Translations under genes and position numbers: made by a program
Source: an uncultured Sphingomonas sp.
GTDB lineage: Bacteria; Pseudomonadota; Alphaproteobacteria; Sphingomonadales; Sphingomonadaceae
Assembly: GCA_913774925.1 (NCBI GenBank)
Contig: CAJYKB010000070.1
Location: forward strand, 1-49,247
Length of the DNA: 49,247 nt
Direction: 5' to 3'
In this document: positions 1 through 8,345 of the stretch, one piece after another
Position numbering within the stretch: position 1 is the first letter of the stretch
Layout of the letters: every line of letters begins with the position of its first letter
The notes under the pieces: model-generated
Database searches by the model: none
Seen by the model: the letters and a program-made list of their open reading frames with translations, nothing else
Told to the model about the DNA's origin: nothing

Positions 1-750
1 AAGGGCGGGACCGGAAAATCGACCACCGCGGTCCATGTCGCGATCGCGCTCGCGACGCGGGGCGCGCGCGTCGCGTGCTTCGACCTCGACCATCGTCAGC
101 GGACGATGGGCCGCTACCTCGACAACCGCGAGGCGACCGTGGCGCGCTCCGGCATCGACCTGCCCACGCCGCGGCACGAAACCGGCGACGGGCGCGCGGA
201 CGGCAATTTCCCCGGGCTGTTCCAGGAATTCACCGCCGGCTACGACTTCCTGGTGATCGACACGCCGGGCCGCGACGATCCCGCCGCGCGGATCGCGGCG
301 GCGCTGGCGGACACGTTGGTCACGCCGATGAACGACAGCTTCGTCGACTTCGACCTGATCGGGCAGGTCGACCCGGAGACGTTCAAGGTCGTCCGCCCAA
401 GCTTCTATTCGGAGCTGATCTGGGACGCGCGCAAGGCGCGCGCGCGGGAGGACGGGACGACGATCGACTGGGTCGTGCTGCGCAACCGCCTGCAGTATCT
501 GGAGGCGCGCAACATGCGCCGCGTGTCGGAGGCGCTGGACCAGCTGGCGCGCCGGGTCGGCTTCCGCATCATCCCGGGTCTCGGCGAGCGCGTGATCTAC
601 CGCGAGTTGTTCCCGAAGGGGCTGACATTGCTCGACGCCAAGGCGTTCGGCGGCATGGGGCTGAGCCATGTCGCGGCACGGCAGGAGTTGCGCGAGATGA
701 TGGCCGCGCTGGCGCTGCCCGAGGTGGCGATGCCGTTGTTCGCGGATTGA
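1..750 (+). CDS. mipZ: MipZ-type division-plane positioning ATPase (5' truncated)
   Basis: The frame is open from the first base, so the N-terminus lies outside the window. It begins inside the Walker A motif (KGGTGKSTT), followed by a deviant ParA-type Walker B region (FLVIDTPGRDD) and the segment VVLRNRLQYLEARNMRR typical of MipZ rather than ParA or MinD. MipZ is a P-loop ATPase of alphaproteobacteria that binds the ParB-parS complex near the poles, forms a gradient over the nucleoid and inhibits FtsZ polymerisation, so that division occurs at mid-cell. About 249 residues are present of an expected 260-280, so little is missing. The next gene, a J-domain protein, follows after 18 bases and is probably cotranscribed. 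Identification rests on the family-specific middle and C-terminal part; a generic ParA-like ATPase is the alternative. Confidence 0.88.
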   Translation, partial: KGGTGKSTTAVHVAIALATRGARVACFDLDHRQRTMGRYLDNREATVARSGIDLPTPRHETGDGRADGNFPGLFQEFTAGYDFLVIDTPGRDDPAARIAAALADTLVTPMNDSFVDFDLIGQVDPETFKVVRPSFYSELIWDARKARAREDGTTIDWVVLRNRLQYLEARNMRRVSEALDQLARRVGFRIIPGLGERVIYRELFPKGLTLLDAKAFGGMGLSHVAARQELREMMAALALPEVAMPLFAD

Positions 751-768
751 TGCGGTGACGCGGTCGCT

Positions 769-1026
769 ATGAAATGGGTCGTCGCCGCCGCGATCATCGC
801 GCTGGTGTGGCTCCTGCTGCGCAAACCCGCCGCGCGCAAGCCGTCCGCGGTGGCGACCGCGCGCCGGCTGTTGGGCGTGACGCAGGACGCCGATGCCGCG
901 ACGATCCGCGCCGCGCACCGCCGGCTGGTGGCGGACGTCCACCCCGATCGCGGCGGTTCGGCGGAGGCGACGCGCCGCGCGAATGCTGCGCGGGATCTGC
1001 TGCTGGAGCGGTTGCGGGCGGAGTGA
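769..1026 (+). CDS. Membrane-anchored J-domain protein (Tim14/DjlA-like)
   Basis: An 85-residue protein. Residues 2-18 form one hydrophobic segment (VVAAAIIALVWLLL) that should act as an N-terminal membrane anchor, followed by Arg/Lys-rich residues and a compact J-domain of about 55 residues with the diagnostic HPD triad in VADVHPDRGG. J-domains stimulate the ATPase of DnaK-type Hsp70 proteins. There is no Gly/Phe region, zinc finger or substrate-binding domain, so it should recruit Hsp70 to the membrane instead of presenting clients. Architecture resembles the mitochondrial Tim14/Pam18 family and short alphaproteobacterial DnaJ-like proteins. It lies 18 bases after mipZ on the same strand. 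The ribosome binding site is weak, so translation may depend on the upstream gene. Confidence 0.85.
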   Translation: MKWVVAAAIIALVWLLLRKPAARKPSAVATARRLLGVTQDADAATIRAAHRRLVADVHPDRGGSAEATRRANAARDLLLERLRAE

Positions 1027-1047
1027 GCCCGTTCCACCTGCACAGCC

Positions 1048-1154
1048 GTTCGTGCTGAGGAGACGTTGAGCTTGCCGAAATGTCGTCTCGAAGCACATGC
1101 GCCTGCCCTTCGAGACGAGGCTTCGACGGTGCTCAGCCTCTCCTCAGGACGAAC
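1048..1154. repeat. Long imperfect inverted repeat (sphingomonad-type REP element)
   Basis: The outer arms at 1048-1062 and 1140-1154 match at 14 of 15 positions when one is reverse-complemented (GTTCGTGCTGAGGAG against CTCCTCAGGACGAAC). Inner arms CGTCTCGAAG and CTTCGAGACG continue the pairing, giving one long hairpin of about 107 bases. It fills most of the gap between the J-domain gene and pgmG. The distal arm ends directly beside the pgmG Shine-Dalgarno sequence (GGAGGT, 1155-1160). Such dispersed hairpins are common in sphingomonad genomes; no coding capacity is apparent. Confidence 0.8.
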
Positions 1155-1172
1155 GGAGGTTTCGCGTACTTC

Positions 1173-2540
1173 ATGACCCACCAATTCGACCCCGTCATCC
1201 TGCGCGAATACGACATTCGCGGCACCGTCGGCGCGAACCTGCATGCCGCCGACGCGCATGCGATCGGACGCGCCTTCGCCACGCGTGTCCGCGCGGCGGG
1301 CGGGCGGCGCGTCGCGGTCGGCTTTGACGGGCGGACCCACTCGCCGATGCTGGAGGCGGCGCTGGTCGCGGGGCTGGCCGCGTCGGGCGTCGACGTGGTG
1401 CGCATCGGGCTCGGCCCCACGCCGATGCTGTATTACGCCGAGGCGACGCTGGAAGTGGATGGCGGCATCCAGGTAACCGGCAGCCACAATCCCCGCGAGG
1501 ACAATGGCTTCAAGCTGGTACTTCGCCGTGACAGTTTTTTCGGCGAGGACCTTCAGGATCTGGCGCGGATCGCGGCGGCGGGGGCGTTCAGCGACGGCGA
1601 GGGGAGCGTCGAGCAGGCCGACGTCGCGGCGCTCTATGTCGGGCGGCTGATGGCGGGCTATGCCGGCGGCACGTTCCGCATCGGATGGGACGCCGGGAAC
1701 GGCGCCGCGGGGCCGGTGATCGAGCAGCTCGTCCGGCATCTGCCGGGGGAGCATCATCTTCTCTTCTGCGACGTCGACGGCGAATTTCCGCATCATCATC
1801 CCGATCCCACGGTCGAGGACAACCTACGCGATCTCCAGGCTCTGGTGGCGGACAAGAAGCTCGATTTCGGACTGGCTTTCGACGGCGACGGCGACCGCAT
1901 CGGCCTTGTCGACGGGCTGGGCCGGGTGTTGTGGGGGGACGACATCCTCGCCATTCTGGCGCGGCCGATGCTGGCCGAGCTGCCCGGCGCGACGATCGTG
2001 GCCGACGTGAAGTGCAGCGATGCGCTGTTCGAGGGGATCGCCGCGGCGGGCGGGCAGCCGGTGATGTGGCAGACCGGGCACAGCCGGATGAAGGCCAAGC
2101 TGAAGGAACTGGGCGCGCCGCTGGCGGGCGAACTGTCCGGGCATATGTTCTTCGCGCACGGTTATTACGGGTTCGACGATGCGCTGTACGCCGCGGTGCG
2201 GTTGATCCGCGCGATCCACCTGTCGGGCCGCTCGCTGGCCGACCTGCGCGACGCGATGCCGCCGCGGTGCGCGACGCCCGACCTGCGCGTGCCGGTGGCG
2301 GAGGCGCGCAAGACGGCGGTGGTGGAGGAGGTCGCGGTGCGGCTCGCCGCGGCGGGCGCGCGGGTGGATACGACGGACGGCCTTCGCGTGTCGGACGCCG
2401 AGGGCTGGTGGTTGCTGCGCGCGTCCAACACGCAGGCGGCGCTGACGCTGCGCGCGGAGGCACGCGACGCGGCGGGACTGGCGCGGCTGCTGGCGGCGGT
2501 GGATGCGCAGCTGGGGGAGAGCGGGGTGAGGCGGGACTAG
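1173..2540 (+). CDS. pgmG: Phosphoglucomutase/phosphomannomutase
   Basis: A 455-residue alpha-D-phosphohexomutase that interconverts hexose 6-phosphates and 1-phosphates (glucose or mannose), feeding nucleotide-sugar synthesis for surface polysaccharide. All four family signatures are present: the phosphoserine loop TGSHNPREDNGFK, the metal-binding DGDGDRIG, the sugar-binding GELSGHMFF, and a C-terminal phosphate-binding region (LLRASNTQAALTLRAEA). The ATG at 1173 was chosen because it gives the family N-terminus (FDPVILREYDIRG) and has GGAGGT 12 bases upstream; an open frame reaching back to 1080 runs through a repeat and is not credible. It resembles bifunctional PgmG of gellan-producing Sphingomonas and AlgC of Pseudomonas. 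Which sugar is preferred cannot be told from the sequence, so the symbol is less certain than the family. Confidence 0.93.
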   Translation: MTHQFDPVILREYDIRGTVGANLHAADAHAIGRAFATRVRAAGGRRVAVGFDGRTHSPMLEAALVAGLAASGVDVVRIGLGPTPMLYYAEATLEVDGGIQVTGSHNPREDNGFKLVLRRDSFFGEDLQDLARIAAAGAFSDGEGSVEQADVAALYVGRLMAGYAGGTFRIGWDAGNGAAGPVIEQLVRHLPGEHHLLFCDVDGEFPHHHPDPTVEDNLRDLQALVADKKLDFGLAFDGDGDRIGLVDGLGRVLWGDDILAILARPMLAELPGATIVADVKCSDALFEGIAAAGGQPVMWQTGHSRMKAKLKELGAPLAGELSGHMFFAHGYYGFDDALYAAVRLIRAIHLSGRSLADLRDAMPPRCATPDLRVPVAEARKTAVVEEVAVRLAAAGARVDTTDGLRVSDAEGWWLLRASNTQAALTLRAEARDAAGLARLLAAVDAQLGESGVRRD

Positions 2541-2586
2541 TCGAAGGATCGCAATGACGACGTTCGCGCGGTGAAAGCCTCTTCCC

Positions 2587-3324
2587 TCAAGAGCCCACGA
2601 CCGGCAGCCACGAAAGGTCGACCCCGGCCAGCCGGTTCGCGTAATTCGCCGCGCGCATCAGCGCCGGCTCGTCGAGCACCGTCACCCGGCCGGCGGTGCG
2701 CGCGATCATCCGCTGTTCCTCCAGCTGGCGCAGCATGCGGTTGACGTGGACCGCGGTCAGCCCGGTGGCGTCGCCGATCTCCTCCTGCGTCAGCCCCAGG
2801 ACGAAGCTGGCGCCGATCGTCGGATCGCAGCGGCGCATGCGGTCGCGGATGTCGAGCAGCACCGCCGCGACGCGTGCGCGGGCCGAGGTGCGCCCCACCC
2901 CCGCCAGCCGATCGGTCAGCGCGGCGCGCTCCACCTGCTCCAGCGCCAGCATCGCCATCGCCAGGCGCGGCTGGTGATAGATGAGCGCGGCCAGCTGGGT
3001 GCGGTCGATCGTGGCGATCACGCTGTCGGCCAGCGCGACCAGCGTCTGCGGCGCCTTGCCATAGGCGCACACCCCCGCCCCCACCATGTCGCCCGGGAAG
3101 AGGAAGCGCAGCACCTGCCGGCTGCCGTCGTCGAGCAGGACATAGGCGATCATCATCCCGCTCTTCACCGCGACGAGTTCGGTCGAGCGTTCGTTCTCGC
3201 GCACCAGCGTCGCACCGCGCCGCACCGAGCGTTCGCGCTCCAGCAGGCGGTCGAGCGCACGTCGCTCCTCCGGCGTCACGTCCAGAATGTCGCCGATCTG
3301 GTCGGCGAAGCTACGCACTGACAC
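2587..3324 (-). CDS. Crp/Fnr-family transcriptional regulator
   Basis: About 245 residues: an N-terminal cyclic-nucleotide-binding-type beta-roll (residues about 25-140, including FLFPGDMVGAG) and a C-terminal winged helix-turn-helix of the Crp type (LTQEEIGDATGLTAVHVNRM). There is no cysteine cluster at the N-terminus, so this is not an oxygen-sensing iron-sulfur FNR. The recognition helix reads AVHVNR where classical FNR has VETISR, so it probably binds a site other than the classical TTGAT-N4-ATCAA. The GTG at 3324 was chosen because GGGGGA lies about 10 bases upstream; a second GTG two codons later is possible, while the open frame back to a TTG at 3396 would eat into the murA promoter region. 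It is divergent from murA. Ligand and targets are unknown. Confidence 0.88.
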   Translation of the reverse strand: MSVRSFADQIGDILDVTPEERRALDRLLERERSVRRGATLVRENERSTELVAVKSGMMIAYVLLDDGSRQVLRFLFPGDMVGAGVCAYGKAPQTLVALADSVIATIDRTQLAALIYHQPRLAMAMLALEQVERAALTDRLAGVGRTSARARVAAVLLDIRDRMRRCDPTIGASFVLGLTQEEIGDATGLTAVHVNRMLRQLEEQRMIARTAGRVTVLDEPALMRAANYANRLAGVDLSWLPVVGS

Positions 3325-3452
3325 CCGTCTGCTGTCCCCCGGTTTGTTCCGGATCGTTACGCGGCGGGCGGGCGGGTCCGCATTAAAACCGATCAAGCGG
3401 GCAAATGTCCGCGTCGCTTGGCGGTGGCAGCGGGTTTGGATACAGCGGGGGG

Positions 3453-4736
3453 ATGGACCGTATCCTCATCCGCGGCGGGCGCCGCTTGTCCGGCAAGCTG
3501 CCGATCTCGGGCGCGAAGAACGCCGCCCTCACGCTCATGCCCTGCGCGTTGCTGACCGACGAGCCGCTGACGCTGCGCAACCTGCCGCGGCTGGCCGATG
3601 TCGATGGCTTCGGGCATCTGCTCAACCAGCTGGGCGCGTCGACCACGATCGAGGGGAGCCGGCCGGAGGATTTCGGCCGCGTGATGACGATCCGCGCCGG
3701 GCAGCTGACCTCGACCGAGGCGCCGTACGATATCGTGCGCAAGATGCGCGCGTCGATCCTGGTGCTGGGGCCAATCCTGGCGCGCGCGGGGCAGGCGCGG
3801 GTTTCGCTGCCGGGTGGCTGCGCGATCGGCAACCGCCCGATCGACCTGCATCTGAAGGCGCTGGAGGCGATCGGCGCCACGCTGGAGATGAGCGCGGGCT
3901 ATGTCACCGCGACGGCACCGGGGGGGCGGCTGAGCGGCGGCACCTATTCCTTCCCAATCGTGTCGGTCGGCGCGACCGAGAACGTGCTGATGGCCGCCGC
4001 CACCGCGAAGGGCGGCAGCCGTATCCGGAACGCCGCGCGTGAGCCGGAAATCGTCGACCTGTGCCGCTGCCTGGTCGCGATGGGCGCGCAGATCGACGGC
4101 ATCGGCACCGAGACGCTGGAAATCGAGGGCGTCGACGAGCTGCACGGCGCGACCTATGCCGTCATGCCGGACCGGATCGAGGCGGGCAGCTACGCCTGTG
4201 CCGCCGCGGTGACGGGGGGCGAGGTGGAGCTGATGAACGTCTCCCCCGCCGACATGGGCGCGACGCTGGACGCGCTGCGCGAGGCGGGGGTGGGGATCGA
4301 GGAGCGCCGCAACTCCATCGTCGTGACCAGCGAAGGGCAGCTCAAGCCGCTGACGCTGTCGACCGCGCCCTATCCGGGGTTCGCCACCGACATGCAGGCG
4401 CAGTTCATGGCGATGCTGTGCAAGGCGGCGGGCGCCAGCATGCTGTCCGAGACGATCTTCGAGAACCGCTACATGCACGTGCCCGAGCTGGCGCGGATGG
4501 GCGCCGACATCCAGGTGCGCGGGCGTACCGCGATGGTGCGCGGAGTCGACCGGCTGGTCGGCGCGCCGGTGATGGCGACGGACCTGCGCGCGTCGATGAG
4601 CCTCATCATCGCAGGGCTGGTCGCGGATGGCGAAACCTCGGTATCGCGCGTCTATCATCTCGATCGCGGGTACGAGCGGCTGGAGGAGAAATTGTCGGCG
4701 GTCGGCGCCGATATCGAGCGCGACGGGGGCGGCTGA
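3453..4736 (+). CDS. murA: UDP-N-acetylglucosamine 1-carboxyvinyltransferase
   Basis: A 427-residue enzyme of the EPSP-synthase fold that transfers enolpyruvate from PEP to UDP-GlcNAc, the first committed step of peptidoglycan synthesis, in the cytoplasm. The N-terminus [20 protein letters not shown] and the substrate loop GAKNAAL are typical. The PEP-adduct and fosfomycin-target cysteine is present as Cys123 in [12 protein letters not shown]. The C-terminal half carries the usual [15 protein letters not shown] and [10 protein letters not shown] segments. The start at 3453 follows GCGGGGGG directly and matches the family N-terminus; the frame is open 16 codons further upstream but that extension has a low-complexity Gly/Ser composition. 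It is divergently oriented to the Crp/Fnr gene. Length is normal. Confidence 0.97.
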   Translation: MDRILIRGGRRLSGKLPISGAKNAALTLMPCALLTDEPLTLRNLPRLADVDGFGHLLNQLGASTTIEGSRPEDFGRVMTIRAGQLTSTEAPYDIVRKMRASILVLGPILARAGQARVSLPGGCAIGNRPIDLHLKALEAIGATLEMSAGYVTATAPGGRLSGGTYSFPIVSVGATENVLMAAATAKGGSRIRNAAREPEIVDLCRCLVAMGAQIDGIGTETLEIEGVDELHGATYAVMPDRIEAGSYACAAAVTGGEVELMNVSPADMGATLDALREAGVGIEERRNSIVVTSEGQLKPLTLSTAPYPGFATDMQAQFMAMLCKAAGASMLSETIFENRYMHVPELARMGADIQVRGRTAMVRGVDRLVGAPVMATDLRASMSLIIAGLVADGETSVSRVYHLDRGYERLEEKLSAVGADIERDGGG

Positions 4737-4832
4737 GGGGCGGTCGCCATGCCTGAGGAAGTCGGCGGTCGCGGCTGGCCGTGTGAATTACACGCGCCGT
4801 GCCGAATGGGTGCTGCCCGTTAGATAGCGACA

Positions 4833-4856
4833 AGCCCTCGCCGTGAGGGGAGGGCT
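4833..4856. terminator. Possible bidirectional terminator hairpin
   Basis: AGCCCTC (4833-4839) pairs with GAGGGCT (4850-4856); an alternative stem CCCTC/GAGGG is nested inside. It sits between the convergent 3' ends of murA and the small exported protein gene, where a terminator is expected. Only a short T stretch follows on the plus strand, so intrinsic termination would be weak. Confidence 0.35.
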
Positions 4857-4866
4857 GCCGTTTGGC

Positions 4867-5352
4867 TTATCGCGGCGGGGTGGTGGTCGCGCCGGTCGTA
4901 GCGCTGGCCGATCCGCTGGCGCTCATCGGCGGGGTGGTGACCGTCGCCCCCGCATTGCCGGTCGTGCCCGTCATGGCGCCGCCGGGCGACATGGTGGTGG
5001 AGGTGTCCGCCCCCAGCGTGGCATCGGCGCTGGTGCCGTCGACCGTGCCGCGTGCGCGGTCCGCAGCGCTGCGTGCGGTGCTGCGGGTTCGGTTGGCGGC
5101 GCGGGTCGTGCGGTCCTTTGCCCGCTGCGTCGCGCGGGTGGTGGTGTCCTGCGTGCGCTTCAGGGTCGTGGCGGTGTCCGGAACGCCGACCTGTCCGCCC
5201 ATCGCCCCCCCGACGGTGCCACCGGTCTGACCCATGGTCGATCCGACCGTGCCGCCCACGCCACCGCCGACGGTGCCGCCGACCAGCTGTGCCATCGCGG
5301 CGCCCGGCAGCATCGCCACGGCGGCTGCAGTCGCGAGAATATAGTTACGCAT
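4867..5352 (-). CDS. Small exported Gly/Thr-rich protein of unknown function
   Basis: A 161-residue protein starting at the ATG at 5352, which has AGGAG 8 bases upstream. Residues 1-20 (MRNYILATAAAVAMLPGAAM) form a clear Sec signal peptide with a likely cleavage in AMA-QL. The mature part has three zones: a Gly/Val/Thr-rich stretch with repeated GGTVGG-like units, a basic Thr/Arg/Ala zone (about residues 65-105, such as TTRATQRAKDRTT), and a Ser/Thr/Gly/Pro-rich tail. No cysteines or catalytic motif were seen; it looks intrinsically disordered and could associate with the envelope. An EcfG-type promoter lies immediately upstream, suggesting induction in the general stress response. Family not recognised. 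A longer frame to 5448 lacks a signal peptide and is rejected. Confidence 0.75.
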   Translation of the reverse strand: MRNYILATAAAVAMLPGAAMAQLVGGTVGGGVGGTVGSTMGQTGGTVGGAMGGQVGVPDTATTLKRTQDTTTRATQRAKDRTTRAANRTRSTARSAADRARGTVDGTSADATLGADTSTTMSPGGAMTGTTGNAGATVTTPPMSASGSASATTGATTTPPR

Positions 5353-5382
5353 CGTGATCTCTCCTACGTATGCGGGGAGATG

Positions 5383-5407
5383 AACGACGCGGTCGCACCG
5401 ATGTTCC
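5383..5407 (-). promoter_or_regulatory. EcfG-type (general stress response) promoter
   Basis: On the minus strand GGAAC (5407-5403) is followed after exactly 16 bases by CGTT (5386-5383). This matches the alphaproteobacterial sigma-EcfG consensus GGAAC-N16/17-CGTT. The implied transcription start near 5375 leaves a short leader of about 23 bases that contains the AGGAG Shine-Dalgarno (5365-5361) of the exported protein gene. Position, spacing and leader length all fit; the assignment is by consensus only. Confidence 0.65.
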
Positions 5408-5527
5408 CGGGATGGCGAAGAGTCAGGGACATGGGTCGGTAAAGTCACAGTTCGTTACGTAACAATCACCCCACTTCACGTCTCTATCGTTAACTTTGTA
5501 CCCGACGCCTAAAAATTTTCCGGTAGA

Positions 5528-6598
5528 TCAGCCACATTGCGCGCGGTGCAGCAGCATTTGATCCGCCAGCACCAGTGCTATCATCGCCTCCACCACCGGC
5601 ACGCCGCGGATGCCGACGCAGGGGTCGTGGCGTCCCTTCGTCATGATCTCGGCTGCCTCGCCGGTGCGGGTGACGGTGGGGACGGGGGTGAGGATCGAGC
5701 TGGTCGGCTTGAACGCGATGCGCACGCGGATCGGCTGCCCGGTCGCGATCCCGCCCGCGATTCCACCGGCGTGGTTGGCGAGGAAGGCGGGGCTGCCGTC
5801 CGCACCCGGTCGCATCGCGTCGGCATTCTCCTCGCCCGACAGGCCTGCGGCGGCGAAGCCGTCGCCGATCTCGACGCCCTTGACCGCGTTGATGCTCATC
5901 ATCGCGGCGGCCAGTTCGCTGTCCAGCTTGGCATAGAGCGGGGCGCCCCACCCGGCGGGAACGCCGGTCGCCTCGCACGCGATCACCGCGCCCAGCGAGG
6001 AACCGGCCTTGCGCGCGGCGTCGACCTTCGCCTCCCAGCGCGCGGCGGCGGCGGCGTCGGGGCAGAAGAAGGGGTTGGCGTCGATCTGCGCGTCTGCGAA
6101 ATTCGCCGGGTCGATCGCGTCGCCGCCGATCGCCTCGACCCAGGCGCGGATGCGGACCTGCGGCAGGACGGCGCGCGCCACCGCGCCCGCCGCGACCCGC
6201 GCCGCGGTTTCGCGCGCAGACGACCGCCCGCCGCCACGATAGTCGCGAAAGCCGTATTTGGCGTCATAGGCGTAATCGGCATGGCCGGGGCGATAGGCCT
6301 TCGCGACGTCCGAATAATCCTTCGAACGCTGGTCGACATTCTCGATCATCAGGCTGATCGGGGTGCCGGTGGTCCGCCCCTCGAACACGCCGGAGAGGAT
6401 GCGGACCTGGTCCGGCTCCTGCCGCTGCGTGGTGAAGCGCGACTGGCCCGGTCGGCGCTTGTCGAGCCACGGCTGGATGTCGCCCTCCGTCAGCGCGAGG
6501 CCCGGCGGGCACCCGTCGACCACCGCGCCGAGCGCGGGCCCGTGGCTCTCGCCCCAGGTGGTGAAGCGGAAGACGCGGCCGAAGGTGTTGAAGCTCAT
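5528..6598 (-). CDS. aroC: Chorismate synthase
   Basis: A 356-residue enzyme that eliminates phosphate from 5-enolpyruvylshikimate 3-phosphate to make chorismate, the last common step to aromatic amino acids, using reduced FMN. The family signatures are present: N-terminal [20 protein letters not shown], the central [20 protein letters not shown], and C-terminal FKPTSSIL followed by [18 protein letters not shown]. Length is typical for alphaproteobacteria. Start ATG at 6598 gives the standard N-terminus. It is transcribed away from the exported 544-residue gene, with a 102-base gap between the two starts, and is on the same strand as the fabI group further upstream. Confidence 0.97.
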   Translation of the reverse strand: MSFNTFGRVFRFTTWGESHGPALGAVVDGCPPGLALTEGDIQPWLDKRRPGQSRFTTQRQEPDQVRILSGVFEGRTTGTPISLMIENVDQRSKDYSDVAKAYRPGHADYAYDAKYGFRDYRGGGRSSARETAARVAAGAVARAVLPQVRIRAWVEAIGGDAIDPANFADAQIDANPFFCPDAAAAARWEAKVDAARKAGSSLGAVIACEATGVPAGWGAPLYAKLDSELAAAMMSINAVKGVEIGDGFAAAGLSGEENADAMRPGADGSPAFLANHAGGIAGGIATGQPIRVRIAFKPTSSILTPVPTVTRTGEAAEIMTKGRHDPCVGIRGVPVVEAMIALVLADQMLLHRAQCG

Positions 6599-6700
6599 GC
6601 GCGGGGCTCGATGGCGAACATGGCGCTCGCCATGGCAGATTGCGGTCGGCTATGACAGGGGGCGTGCCGCGGGGGCGGCGCGTCTGGGGGATGTTTCAGC

Positions 6701-8335
6701 ATGCGGGCACTGGCGGCTGTCGGACTGGCGGCGGGATTGTTGACGGCGACGGCGGCGGGGGCCGACGACAAGGCGGATTTCGAGCGCTGCGACGGGCGGC
6801 AGCATCCCGGCAAACAACCCGACGGGCTGCGCGCGCCGGTCTCGTCGGTGCCGTTCCGCATGGTCGGCGGCGATGCCGATGCGCAGACGATCGCCGCCTG
6901 CACCGGCGCGCTGGCCAGCCCGCGGCTGTTGCCGACGCAGACGTTGCGCCGCGCGCATCTGTTGCGCGCGCGTGCCGCCGCGCGGCTGCATGCCGACGAC
7001 ATCCCGGGTGCGGTCGCGGATCTGGACGCGGCGGAGGCGGCGGCGGGGCCGCTGGCGCAGGATCGCTTCTATCAGCGCAGCATGGGCGTCTCGCTGACGC
7101 TGCTGCGCGCGCTGGCGGCGGCACGGCGGGGCGACATCGCCGCGGCCACCCCGCTGGCGCGACAGGCCGCCGCGGCGCGCCCCTATGCGCTGGAGGTACA
7201 GCAGGTAGCGGCATCGATCCTGCAGTTCGACGCGGCGGCGACCCCGGGCGAGCTGCTGCGGCTCGATCCCGGTGCGGCGCTGGGGATGCTGGTGCGCGAG
7301 GCGGATGCGGGCCATTTCGCGCGCGTCGTCGCGCTGGCGCCGACCGTCGCGCTGCCGTGGCCGGCGGAGCCGCTGCCGCCGATGGCGCTGGCGATGCGCG
7401 CGCCCGATGCCGACAAGCTGCTGACCGCGATCATCGTCGGCTATCACATCGCCTATGCGCGCGCCGCGACCGGCGACGCGGCGGGGGCGAAGCGCGACCT
7501 GACCGACATGCGCGAGCGGATGGCGGCCGCGCTGCCCGCCCCGCCGGCCGCCGAGCCGGGCAAGGATGCGGGCGCCGCGGCGGCGCTGGCGAGCACGATC
7601 CACGGCAAGATGGGCGAGTTCACCGCGCGCTATGCCAAACGGGTGGAGGCGCGCGTCGCGGTCGCGGAGAAGCGCCCGACCGAGGCGGCGGCGCTGCTGA
7701 TGGCCACGCAGATGCCGCGCGATGCGGCCACCGCGGAGCTGATGACCGCGCTGAAGGCGGCGATGCCCGCGGACAAGGCGGCGATGGTGCCGCCCAGCGA
7801 GCCGTTCGATCAGGACGCCGCCAAGACGCGGCGCGACGCGCTGCTGGGCGCGATCCCGCTGACGCTGCTGGCGCCGGAGACGCCGCGTTCGGTGGTCGAT
7901 TACGACCGAGCGCGGCCCAACATCCTGGGCGCGCTGGTCGCGGGCGCGCTGACGATGGGGACCAGCCTGCTGGGCGGGATCAGCCGCACCGACGGCTTCC
8001 GCTCCACCGCCAACGCCGATGGCACCACGACGGTCGAGTTCATGGGCAACACGCCGTCGCAGACATTGGTGCAGGAGATGACGCTGCTGCGCGCGGCGGA
8101 GGTGACGAAGGCGGCGGGCAAGCCCGCCTTCGTGATCGTCAAGCGCAACGACTATCAGCGGCGCATGGTCCAGACGCAATATGGCCGCGAGATCAGCAGC
8201 ACGCCGACGGGGTTCAAGACCGAGCTGACGATCCGCCCGGTCGATGCCGGCACCGACCCGGCGCGCGCGCTGGACGCGACCATCGTGGTCGATTCGCTGG
8301 GACCGCTATATTACGAGGAGAAGAAGCCCGCCTGA
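6701..8335 (+). CDS. Exported helical-repeat protein of unknown function
   Basis: A 544-residue protein with a signal peptide (MRALAAVGLAAGLLTATAAG, likely cut near AGA-DD). Residues about 60-190 are Ala-rich helices spaced like tetratricopeptide repeats (for example ARAAARLHADDIPGAVADLDAAEA), suggesting a protein-interaction solenoid in the periplasm. Two cysteines (FERCDG and AACTGA) lie near the mature N-terminus and could form a disulfide. The last 130 residues form a different, more polar domain (RSTANADGTTTVEFMGNTP, then AFVIVKRNDYQRRM), which has the look of a small beta-rich domain. GGGGGA lies 9 bases upstream of the ATG. It is a lone plus-strand gene between minus-strand operons. 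No family was recognised; repeat content is an inference from heptad-like Ala patterns. Confidence 0.75.
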   Translation: MRALAAVGLAAGLLTATAAGADDKADFERCDGRQHPGKQPDGLRAPVSSVPFRMVGGDADAQTIAACTGALASPRLLPTQTLRRAHLLRARAAARLHADDIPGAVADLDAAEAAAGPLAQDRFYQRSMGVSLTLLRALAAARRGDIAAATPLARQAAAARPYALEVQQVAASILQFDAAATPGELLRLDPGAALGMLVREADAGHFARVVALAPTVALPWPAEPLPPMALAMRAPDADKLLTAIIVGYHIAYARAATGDAAGAKRDLTDMRERMAAALPAPPAAEPGKDAGAAAALASTIHGKMGEFTARYAKRVEARVAVAEKRPTEAAALLMATQMPRDAATAELMTALKAAMPADKAAMVPPSEPFDQDAAKTRRDALLGAIPLTLLAPETPRSVVDYDRARPNILGALVAGALTMGTSLLGGISRTDGFRSTANADGTTTVEFMGNTPSQTLVQEMTLLRAAEVTKAAGKPAFVIVKRNDYQRRMVQTQYGREISSTPTGFKTELTIRPVDAGTDPARALDATIVVDSLGPLYYEEKKPA

Positions 8336-8345
8336 GGCGGTGCCG

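Noticed and set aside
2587..3396. Classical oxygen-sensing FNR reading the 19092 box
   Set aside because: No N-terminal cysteines and the recognition helix lacks the Glu and Ser used by FNR, so this regulator is an unlikely reader of that site.
4749..4823. 24-codon open frame after murA
   Set aside because: Short, no conserved-looking features, poor codon preference; probably non-coding.
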